NCBI GenBank assembly: GCA_000333855.2
Contig: CM007320.1
Location: forward strand, 1,401,419 to 1,465,418
Source: Endotrypanum monterogeii
Taxonomy: Eukaryota; Euglenozoa; Kinetoplastea; Trypanosomatida; Trypanosomatidae
Reading direction: 5' to 3'
Length of the DNA stretch: 64,000 nucleotides
Shown here one piece after another: positions 31,501 to 40,193 of the stretch. Made by a program: the position numbers and the translations under genes. The stretch's first letter is position 1, and every line of letters starts with the position of its first letter. The notes under the pieces were generated by a model that did no database searches, had not been told where the DNA came from, and saw only the letters and a program-made list of their open reading frames with translations.

Positions 31501-31783
31501 TGTGCCGCTACCCACAATCTTCGACACCTTTATGGGCTTGCTGGACAGGCAGCACCGTCCGCTCTTTCAGATTAGTGACACGGTACAGGCGCTGGGACAG
31601 CTGGTACCCAAGATCAGCCCAACAGTTCAGCACATCTTCGCGGCACACTTGCTTGAGTGCAGCCGGAGCATGCTGGCCGGGGAGCTGCCTAACATCGCTT
31701 TCTCAGAACAGGATATGCACACTATTAGACACATTGGCAACGACATGCGGAGACTATCGCAGCAGAGTCAGACGGCTTTCTGA
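28553..31783 (+). CDS. Large beta-propeller/alpha-solenoid protein, candidate Nup155/Nup133-type nucleoporin (1076 aa)
   Basis: Starts MMEGHPAPTAQGSSPNLSTS just after a CTCTGTCGAAG acceptor. The first ~450 residues alternate short hydrophobic strands with loops (VYVNEYHVLLCSRRLVLVNR; YVHSFFDRHRGFLLMLSSRD then VSLWELSD), the pattern of the Nup155/Nup133 N-terminal propeller, where a 'D..r..Ly.ls....i..w.l' strand pair recurs. The remaining ~600 residues are almost all helical, like the alpha-solenoid of scaffold nucleoporins. Length fits that class. No catalytic motif, signal peptide or membrane segment. Identification rests on architecture and weak motif likeness, so a vesicle-coat or Vps propeller-solenoid protein is also possible. 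Confidence 0.55.
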   Translation: MMEGHPAPTAQGSSPNLSTSLQEAFLRYDSKEWRHCVNGPAIEEARPLLRNQYFNMDYLSMWKPSLLTSLGEARHRAVYVNEYHVLLCSRRLVLVNRKGRHIVFLPFSDSLYDAYAERISETCTLVLAAVASGVHVIIVRDSEGERVDTLQSVFCATASAVACIHHLEKNLYCLCCENCSVESLAVTLENAHSLQPVLHADVLSSGNGWFQSARDYYSRKKYVHSFFDRHRGFLLMLSSRDVSLWELSDNSHLQLECSAILPREPVVAIVPPLQDGYEAAEAALLVTGSGGRIPVRLARIPDKRGHSRSLTVGELRPLPSGVTSTVISLACACDSSLLLVDQATSSLLLVTRCEPFCEAPASATTHVVTQHFLGKPICGVGVEKNVRDGGSFLTFFLYCGDSTIVRLGRMPRGQLLQRRFADSVSGGIAALSALEPPTRVDLLLDSTLNGLPISSLSQALDLLLRPQVVAVGTVRLSDGARGIVQHTMRGLRELSRLCSSFHYWRLTEELRQWRCRLEKSCTILTEVLNRGGWLDCPTRQRLVWDDGVFLRAEGIVTDATAANAQAEVLELLLSSLRHATTIAWLYELHLEAGVTYRFPGKLEDLLWRSDPITVQVSLCMDLLARRKKEVAEQLLQKEHVLPKHCRLAATLLSLVSDKLLEPVMTYTRQHILDLVQHDLLSYTAELLELNFPTSHPRTRLLVYRYPHDHSVSSQILSAVESISSTSELYSTLVTVLDDAVCDGELRSVLLDWMERHTLADHRILTFAKVVVDMGLCVDPAHTLAGRFFSSVKLQAGGGSQQAALRFAELARSDLSVPLSGRLLAIEHSIAAAPSDDGQLIHFLLLLQQQLASLITKHLTVGKDLVLPRATVETDLQALQDHYVGENSLFELAGRYRVLGGCSIQLDLLKTHTHPSEPLLADALTGVLMFLKAVGLSAPQAVQRALQEYLGTFQAQLPLFPLLEFLAFDGQSPAEAMDELEKGGVPLPTIFDTFMGLLDRQHRPLFQISDTVQALGQLVPKISPTVQHIFAAHLLECSRSMLAGELPNIAFSEQDMHTIRHIGNDMRRLSQQSQTAF

Positions 31784-33256
31784 CGGCACACGTCCCCTTG
31801 AACCTCACTATAAACTCCTGTACTCGATAACTCGGTCACACCCATGCCAGCTCCTTTTTTTTTCATCCCGTAGTCTCGCCCCCCCAAAAAAAACAGGGAG
31901 ATGAGTGTTTTTGTTCACAAGAATCGACTACTTTCTGTTCCACACTGTCTTAGTCTTTTACGTAATGCTCACTGCCTTTCATTGGCTCAGCAAGCCTAAG
32001 ACACAGTGAGAAAAGAAAAAGGGAAGTGACGTGTTGCATCACAGCCACCATCTTTTTTTTTTCCGTAGTCGAAGCAGGTCTTTCCATGTTTCTACCCCTG
32101 CACAATAGCAGGACTACTTTTGACAGACGGCATCGCCTCCTGTCCCCTCTCCTATGCGTTGGCCTTTCATGGGGAGAGGGGTTTCTGTGACTGTATGCGT
32201 GTCTGTGGATGGCGTCTAGATATCCCCAGCTGAGATGGTCACATTCACCCCCTTCCGTCTGTCTCAGAGCCCTTCGTACTCAGTATCCTCTGCTTCCCCC
32301 CCCCCCTCGTCTCTATCTCCTGCCTTCGATTGTACTATCACCACTCCCCAGCGGTCATCTACATCTGCTCCACCTAGCTTTACACTCCTTTTTTTTTTTT
32401 TACGCGTGTACGTGCTGCTCTGTGTTTTTTCTTCCCATGCAAGTTTTTTAAAAATCCACGGCCATTTGTATCATAATCTGCTCCTACTGCCATCATCACC
32501 ACTGCGCTCAACAGCACCGAATTTTCCGTCTTTCACAGGTCTACGCATTCCATACCGTATCTTCAGCCTCTCTTTCCGTTTTCTGTTCTTCCCCCGTTAC
32601 CTCCTCCTCCTCCCTTTTTCTGGTTGGTGTCCCTGGGAAAACCATCGCGGCTATTACACCTTCTAATTTTAGGAAGATTCCTGACCCTGATCTCATTTTT
32701 TTTTTCTGCGTTTTATTTGTCTTCTTATTCGACTGTCAGTTTACGCGCTTCACGAGGCTAGCCGACATAGACACGCACACACGAGCGTCCTCATCTTCCT
32801 TTCTCCACCTCCGACTTCAGGACGATATATATATATATTTATATTTATATATATAAAGGTACTAAGTTTAACTGCGTTTTCCTCATACAATGAGATGTGC
32901 GTAAATATATAAAGACTCTATCACCTTAATCCTGTTGCCTTTCCCCTCCTGGTTTCGTTGTCCCTCCCTTCACTCTTTTTTTTTTTGATTTTTCCTTGAT
33001 TTCTGAACAGTGTTGCCGTTCTTTTCTTTCCTCCGCCACCTGGTGTTCCCTGTGCTGCTCTTTTCCCTTTGGACTCAACAAAGCCACAGTTGCGTGCCGT
33101 GGTTTTGCGTTCACAGACATATGCGATCGCGCACATAGCAACGAGCTTCGGCCTGTCAACGGCAGTAAGCGGGGGTAAGGAGCAGATAGGAGTGCGTCTC
33201 GTATACGAAGCCCTTTTTTTTTTCTCTAGCGACCTGGATTGTGCCTCTGCCTACCG
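31784..33256. other. Intergenic pyrimidine-rich region
   Basis: About 1.5 kb dominated by T- and C-rich tracts with a TA stretch at 32824-32856. No coding frame with family character. The TTTTTTTTTTCTCTAG just before 33231 is the probable acceptor for the next gene. Confidence 0.6.
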
Positions 33257-33841
33257 ATGCTGCGCCTCGGTCTCCTACTACGCTATGCCAGCGTCAAACA
33301 GAAGCCGCACCTTTTCCCAATTGATCTCACATCGAAACATATCTCAGGTCGACTCTATTTTGCTGATCGCGCTGTCAAGTCCACTGCCACGGATCCATTT
33401 TTTGTGTGCATCGACAACGCCATATCATGCCAGGCAGAAGACTCAAATGCGGCAGTTGTGCTGTGCAGCTCCATGACGAAGGGCCGGGGGCTCTTCCAGT
33501 ACGGCCGAACGCGCTTTCAAGGCACGAGTGCGGTTCTTATATTTCGTCACAAACATCTTGTCTTCCAAGGCATCGGCGACGCCTCTCTGCAGACCTTTGA
33601 AATGTCGCTTAACCACAGCGATATTTTTGCGCTTCTGAGTGGGATCGATTCGCGCCTAAATATACCAGCGTGGGCGCGCGCGGTGGAGAAGGCTGTCGCA
33701 GAAGGCGACGTCGAATATATTGCAGAAGAGATGTTGTTGCAGCTCCGCGGCAGCACAGAGGGCTGTACCTCCGTTGTAGCGAAGGTATCCAAGTTCTCAG
33801 CAGGCCTGCCGATACCGCCGAGCTCTTCCCATGCTCTTTAG
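33257..33841 (+). CDS. Probable mitochondrial protein, unknown family (194 aa)
   Basis: The frame is open from a TTG at 33239, but the first ATG after the strong TTTCTCTAG acceptor is 33257, giving MLRLGLLLRYASVKQKPHLF, a typical mitochondrial presequence (Arg/Leu-rich, no acids). The body contains FFVCIDNAISCQAEDSNAAV, RTRFQGTSAVLIFRHKHLVF and a helical C-terminal half (ARAVEKAVAEGDVEYIAEEM). No recognised motif. Ser/Pro-rich end. A mitochondrial matrix or complex subunit is a guess from the presequence only. Confidence 0.75.
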   Translation: MLRLGLLLRYASVKQKPHLFPIDLTSKHISGRLYFADRAVKSTATDPFFVCIDNAISCQAEDSNAAVVLCSSMTKGRGLFQYGRTRFQGTSAVLIFRHKHLVFQGIGDASLQTFEMSLNHSDIFALLSGIDSRLNIPAWARAVEKAVAEGDVEYIAEEMLLQLRGSTEGCTSVVAKVSKFSAGLPIPPSSSHAL

Positions 33842-34027
33842 CGAAAGTCAACAATAACACTAAGGAAAAAAAGTGTTTGCTCGAGAGCCCTTATCTGTTT
33901 TTCTCTTGACGAAGGAAAAAAAAGCCAGAGAAGTAGACATAGAAGGTCAAATGAATAGACAAAAAAAAAGCAGCGTTTGGCAACAAAGGTGGTGCCTGGA
34001 GATCATTCCGACTACTGTGGTGCAAAG

Positions 34028-34255
34028 ATGTTTACTTTACTTGGCTTTGGCACCCGGGCCTTCCTAGGATGGCTTCGCACGCCTACATCTCGGGAGGGTG
34101 GAGTTGATCGATCAAGCACGGACACGACAGGGGGTCACAAGGTAATTATGATTCAGAGACGAACCGAGCACCTACACATTCGTATTATTTTTTTCTCAGC
34201 TGAGGGGGCTGCGGGTACACATGCGCTCCTGAGTAGCTTGAAGGTGCCTCGTTAA
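34028..34255 (+). CDS. Possible small protein (75 aa)
   Basis: An ATG at 34028 opens 75 codons ending in TAA: MFTLLGFGTRAFLGWLRTPT, then a Gly/Thr/Ser linker, then KVIMIQRRTEHLHIRIIFFS and a short helical tail. Composition is normal and unlike the surrounding low-complexity T-rich frames, and the N-terminus has the basic/hydrophobic mix of a mitochondrial presequence. It begins 186 bp after the preceding stop codon, which is close but enough for a splice site, and A-rich then mixed sequence lies between. It might be a genuine small mitochondrial protein or a chance frame. Confidence 0.45.
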   Translation: MFTLLGFGTRAFLGWLRTPTSREGGVDRSSTDTTGGHKVIMIQRRTEHLHIRIIFFSAEGAAGTHALLSSLKVPR

Positions 34256-36052
34256 GGATCTCACATCTATGAATGTCATTCAATTCCCCGAGAAGAATAC
34301 CCAATGCAGATTACTTCTCGCTCTTTTTTTTTTTTTCTCTTCAGCGCCTCCCAGTGTTTCGTTTTGTCTCACTCTTTTTCCTTCTCAGTGATTTGCTTTT
34401 TTGGGCTCGTTTTGATTACTTTGTTTTATGAGTGTTTTTTTTCTTTTTTGCATATAAATAAATACACACATAAATATATTTATATGTATATTTATTTATA
34501 TATATTTATTTATTTACATATTTCTAATATGTATTTCTCTGTTCTTTTTTTTCCATTCTTGTTTTCCCTCCGAATGTATATTTGACTTTTTTTTTTCTGC
34601 TTTTGACATCCCCTCTTCTTTTTCCCCGATAAGTTTGGGACACCGTCCGAAACTCTTCTTTGGGGTGTGTTTTTACCCACTCACCTTTTCACCAAAAAAA
34701 AATTCCATCCTTTCAGTAGTTTCTTGTCCTTCCCCCTTCTCTTGTTTGTGTCTCCTCCCAAAGACACGTGAGTCCGCGGATATCTACGCTGTGCGAAGGA
34801 TTGGTCACTCTTTGCTTCGGATTCTATCTGTTACATTCGCCTTCGCAGTCGGGCGTTTCATTTGTCTTTGTCTGTGCTGACTGGTCAGTCTGACTCATCC
34901 CTTCCTCTTCTGTTCCACGTATGCATCTTTTCTCTCTGTGTGTGTGTGTGTGTGTGTTTGATCTCCTCTCTCCAATTTTTGACGGCTTTGTTCCACATCA
35001 ATCATCTCGCTCTTTCATTCTGCCCCATCCCTCCCTTCCTCCCTCCCCCCTTTGATTAGCTTCGCCATCTTTTTCTGACCACGTGTCATTTGGCTGAGGC
35101 AAGGTATAACGACTGTGCGTTTGCTTGTTCCAGTAGGCGGATGTGCTATGGTTATGTGCTTTGCCAGTGTTTTTTCCCCTTCCCACTCTCTGAGGCTTTG
35201 CCCTCACTTCTTTGCCTTCATTCCTCATTCTCCCTTGTCTTTGGTGCATATATGTCAGGATCGCCAATATCGTTCCCTCTATCTGAATCCTCTGCGTCTC
35301 GATGTATCAGACAACTGTTCAGCGTCCTCCCTTTCCCCTTTTTGTTTCAATTTTTTTTTTTTGTGTGCTGTCGCATGTTTATTTTTTTTTTGTGTGTGGG
35401 ACTCATTTTTTTTTTATCAGTCACATTTCTTGGTTTTTAATTCTCCGTTTTGTGTTTTTCTTCATCAGACAGTCTGTGTGGAATGATACAAGTCCAGACA
35501 AGTCAGATAACAACGGGAAATGCACTTGAGAGAGATGAATAAAAATAAGTATATACACAAACGTATGCATAGGTGTACGTGTGTGCATATGTATACCCTT
35601 CCCCAACACAGTAAAAAGAAGAAAACAGAAAAAATCAGAGAAATCCCCTCCCCCAAAAGAAAATAGCAACTCGTGTCTCTATCATTATTTTCAGCATGCT
35701 GCTACACATCTTCATGGGAGAGTTGCACGCATGAGGAGAAACAGTTGAATAGTGAGGTAGTTACGTCAGTACCGGCAAACAAAGGATCAAAAAATACCTC
35801 CGTGAGCGTCTAGGCGTCCCAAAAGATTCTACTAGAAAGAGAGAGGAGCAGGAAAAGTTAATGGGCTTCGGATGTAATAACAAAAAGCAAAAAACATCAA
35901 GAACTGAGCAGACACGACACGCACCCACGTCAACTGGGAAGTTATGGGCAGGCGTACCGAAGCTACACCCATCGCATGAGCAGGTAGAGGAATTCGGTGG
36001 GGAAAGGAAAGCAGTGAGGTTATGAGACAACTTATTGACAATTATCCCCGCC

Positions 36053-36094
36053 GCTACTACTAATACTACTAGTGGTAGTAGTAGTAGCAGTAGC
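36053..36094. repeat. Imperfect trinucleotide palindrome/hairpin
   Basis: A CTA/ACT-type trinucleotide run is followed at once by a TAG/GTA-type run, so the two arms can pair over about 17-20 bases around a short TAGT loop. Confidence 0.6.
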
Positions 36095-38989
36095 GATGAC
36101 TTGTTCAAAAGAAAAATATCGTTTCGACTGTTTTCCCTCTTTTCTGTTTTCTTAGTGTTTGCCTGAGGACGTCGCTGCGTGATTTTGTGCCGATTTCTTG
36201 GTTATGAATTGTGCTTTCGGCGCATATAGATTTCCCGCTTTCGTGCCTGCACTGGGGAAAAAATGCGTTTGCGTATATAAAAATATATATATTTTGACAG
36301 CTGAGGCAGCGGCATCGTGGTGGTGGCTGTGACTGTGTGTGTGTGTGTTTGGGAAGGGGATAGGTAGGAAAATAAGAAGCAACATTTTGGAGGAGCGTCA
36401 AATAAAAATTGAAAAGAAAAAAAGTGATCAGATGAGGGATACTGAGGGAATTTGTTTTTCTTCCATACGTTCTGGCATAGCCTCCGATGGGAGATATGAG
36501 ATATTGCTCTTTTCTTTAGTGTTCGCGCTCCTGCTCTCACAACAGCTCTGTTGTCGTTTCGTTTGCTCGTCCCCAAGCCGGTTTTCGGCTCACCCCCTTT
36601 GTGCCTTTCCTCTCCCCCTCACCTCTGTTGCTGCGCTGCGCCTTTTCTGCATTGTTTCAGAGTCTTTTTTTCCGTTCCCCTAGTTACTCTTGGCTTTGAG
36701 TGGCTCGGAGTGTCTCCCTCTCCTCTCTCTTTTTCTTTTCGCATATGGGCGACGTTGCAAAACCGGCGTGTTGTATTTTTTCTTCATATTTTTCGGCGAT
36801 TCTTTTTTTTTGTCCTGTTGTAAGTGTGTTTCTTTTTTTTTTTCGCTTCGTTATTCTGTTTTTGCGAAGGAACTGTTCACGTTTTTTATTTCATTCTTTT
36901 TTTTTTCTTTCAATAAGAAGACGAAAGGGCTGGTACTGTATCACATGCATAGCGCTGCAGGAACGGGGATGCATAAAGGAAAAAAGGTAACCCAGATGCC
37001 GAGGACAATTTCAAGTGTGCCGATGCTTTGTTCACGGCAAACGAAGGTGGAGGATATAATGATACCGGTAAGAATGAACAGGACAACATTCAGACTTTTC
37101 AGTCGTCTTTGTTATTAAAAAAAAAAAGAGTAGCATTTTTTTTTTTACTTCCTTTTGTGTGTGTCGTCATTTTCTCTTTAATACTGACAAAAAAAATAAA
37201 AAAAACATAGAAGTGTCTCCTTTTTCCAAGACCTCGTTCCCAGTCGTCCATCATCCAGTCTCCTCCTTTTTTCCCCTTCTCTGTGTGCACATCATTTTTT
37301 TTTTCGTGTGCGTGTGTTACCTTTGCTTGTTCCCACCCCTCCCTCCCTTCAGTCGTTCTCTTCTCGTCCCTCTTCTAATGTGTGATGATCCGTGTTCGCA
37401 TCTTTCTGTTATTGCGCACGTGTACAGTTGTGAGTAGTGTATGTTTCACATAATGGTCAGAGCGTTGCGGAGTTGAGAGACGCTGGGCGAAGGGTACATA
37501 AGTAATGTGGTTGGCAGTTGATCCTCCTTTACCCTTTCCCCCTGTTTCCTTCTTCATCGTTTATTTTTATTTTTTTTTCTCTTCCCCATCTTCCACATTC
37601 TCTTTTTTTTTTTTTCATACGCTAGTTCGTATATCTTTTTTTCCTCTGTGTGTGTGTGTGTGTGCATTAGCCAGTGCGGTCCCTGCTGCATTCTTATGTG
37701 ATCTTAGTTGTCAATGTTGGAGCTGCCGATGTTTACCCCCCCCCCTCGCTCTCTGTATAGTCGTTCACTTGCCGACAGCGATTGAAATCGCCTTGTTTTC
37801 GATTTTATCCGTCTTCTTGATCACCTCACCTGAAGGTATGAACAGCAACAATCAAAGAAACAGGTAACCTATACCAACAGACGCACGCATGCGGGGACAT
37901 TGCTCATTATTTTTACGCGTGTTTTGTGCGGAGAGCAAAGTACACCCATTCCCTCATATATATATATTTATGTGTGCGTCTACATTTTTTTCACCTCATT
38001 CGTTTTTTTTCTCTTTTTTTTTTTTCGTGCTGCGTCTTTTCCGTCTTCCACGAAAAAAAAAAGGTCTAATCTTCTCCGACGAAAGAGAAAAAATAAAAAA
38101 GGAACAAAAAAAGTAAACACGTGCCGCGTCCATGAGATGTTCGTGTACCGGTGTAAGATTCCCTATGTCTGTCTTTAAATTTAAGATCACATCTTTCGGC
38201 GATGGACGCTTGTTCTTTGTTTGATTTTCATTTTTCTTTTCTTTCTCCCTCTAACTGTCTTCTCTTCCCCCCCTTGCTCCCTCGTTTGCTCAAGTACAGA
38301 TGTGTTTCCTTTTCAGAGGATTTCGTTTTTGTTTTGCGGTGTGGTCGCTCTCTTTCTGCTTCGTTTTTGTTTCACATATTTATTTATTTATATTTATATT
38401 TATGCTTGCGTTCAACCGATAAAAAAGAGCAAAAAGACTGCACGCTAAACACGAGTTGCTTTATATTTCCGTTTTTCTCACGTGGAAGGTTTACATCTTT
38501 TCTTCTTACGGTCCCCTCCCCCATTTTTCATTTCACTTTGGTGGGCTATGCTGTTGCGTGGGGCTTTAAAGACACGGGTGTTCGCACTCACACAAATACA
38601 AACACCCCCACACAACTGTCATTTGTTTTCTCGCACTCTTGGATATTTATTTCCTCGAGTCTGTAGGTCTCCACTGTTTCCAGTAACTCGAATGCATGCA
38701 GAAAGGTGAAAGGTGTGACACCCATCTCTTTTTGTTCTTGTTTGTTTGTTATTGCAAGCGCCAAATTTTCTTGGCAACATTTTACCCTGAAGACAAAGAA
38801 GAAATGAAGAAAAATATACATGGATGTTCTTGCACTCGAGGCCAGCCGAATTCATTGTCTGCGTCGGTGTCGTCACTCGACACAATATTGTTGTCGATAG
38901 GATTTTTTTTCTTTTCCTTTCGTCGATACACTTCTTTTTAAAAAATCCCTCTTCCTTTTTTTTTCTGCTGCTGTTCTCTCTTTGCCGTT

Positions 38990-39172
38990 TTTTTTTTTTT
39001 GGTGGTCCGTCTGCGTATCTACGGATCTGAAGGGCTCGAATACTGTAGCTCTTCTAGATTCAACTTCTTCAGCTGTTACGATATGACCTCCTTGCTGTAG
39101 CAAGGACAGAGCGCTCACTTGGGCTTGAGTGCGGGTAGCACACAACAGGAAGAGAATATCTGACCCATCTAC
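38990..39172 (-). pseudogene. Antisense coding-like fragment (~60 codons)
   Basis: On the minus strand a frame without ATG, entered directly after a TGA, reads like ordinary protein: ILFLLCATRTQAQVSALSLL then QGGHIVTAEEVESRRA and FRSVDTQTD. It ends in an A-rich run that translates as Lys. Both ends are truncated and its orientation is opposite to the plus-strand array, so it looks like a gene relic rather than an active gene. A chance open frame cannot be excluded. Confidence 0.35.
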
Positions 39173-39833
39173 ATCTCATCCGCGGCACCTACCCCGGTCC
39201 ATATGGAGAAGGAAGAGGAGTAGAGAAGAAAACAATGGAGTGGGGGGGGGAAAGCAAGCCATGCTAGTTTGTGTATGCAGAATCGAAAAGGATATTGAAG
39301 ATGTTTGAGTATATGAACACCGCACGTGCAACTGTACCGCTCTGCTGACGTGCATTTGCACTAATGAGAGAATAAATCAATACACAACATTACATCTGTA
39401 GATATGCACAGTCGCAGATGTCTCTCTTGCGCACCACTTCGAAATCAATCCGCTTCATCGTCACGAGCAAGCACATAAACTCACCGCGTGGCCTTCACAT
39501 TTACTTGAAATGAGAAAATGCTCCTTTTTATTACTCTGGATTATGTGGGTGTAATCTCCTTTCGACCTCTAAGCTTTGCTGTTTTTTTTTTTTGTGCTCT
39601 CTGCTCTTTTTTTTTGTTCCCCATATGCCTGATCCCCTTGTTTTGTCTGCTTCTGTGTCTTTTTCTTTTTGTTTGTTGACTCGGTTTATACGACGCTTGT
39701 GTAAGTGTGGATTGTATGTATGCGCGTGTGTACCTGCGTGCATATGTTTCTCCCACTCAACATGCCCATATGGTGTATTGCAGGGACATGAAAAGCTTCA
39801 CCTCCTATCTCCCCTCTCCTCCTCCCCGCTTTT

Positions 39834-40193
39834 ATGTTGCAGGCTCATTGCACAGCACACAACAGTTGTAGGCATGCGCCGCAGCGATGCGGACACCGTC
39901 TTCTCAGCACATTCTCTGCGCCTCATACTCGACCTATCCCTGTTCCACAGGTCGCCGTCCATGTGGCGTGTCTCTGATGGGTGGTGAGTCAGGCTGCCCC
40001 GCCAGTAGGCAGGCGCGGGCTGGGTGCAGTGCACTTGAGCCACGCTGAGCCCATGACTCATCCCCTGGGTGCTGCAGGCGTGCCCGCTGCCGCGTGCGGC
40101 TGTGACCCTCGCTGCGCCGAGCGGTATATCTGTCCCAGTCGGTACCCGCAGTGGTCTGGCCTTGGCAGGAGAAGATGGGGGGCAGCGCGGCTG
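39834..40193 (+). repeat. Interspersed repeat copy D (~360 bp, truncated both ends)
   Basis: Same orientation as copy A; starts at TGTTGCAGGC, the same internal point where copy C is cut, and stops at GGGGGGCAGCGC, before the last ~75 bp of A. A few substitutions only (GCTCATTG for GCGCATTG; GTTGTAGG for GTTGCAGG). Lies in the gene-poor region of the plus-strand array. Confidence 0.87.

Larger units (their letters stand above)
34256..39833. other. Gene-poor, T-rich region (~5.6 kb)
   Basis: No intact gene. Dominated by pyrimidine runs, with an AT-rich patch at 34450-34525, TG runs near 34940, 36330 and 37650, an imperfect hairpin at 36053-36094, and a coding-like fragment on the minus strand at 38990-39172. 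The many low-complexity Phe/Ser/Leu frames are translations of pyrimidine tracts. Confidence 0.55.

Noticed and set aside
28640..31527. Several minus-strand frames of 70-190 codons opposite the large gene
   Set aside because: Shadows of the 1076-aa plus-strand frame caused by its GC-rich codons; Arg/Ser-rich and without motifs.
35090..38941. Many Phe/Ser/Leu-rich frames that look like multi-pass membrane proteins
   Set aside because: They are translations of pyrimidine tracts with no ATG context, conservation clue or normal composition.
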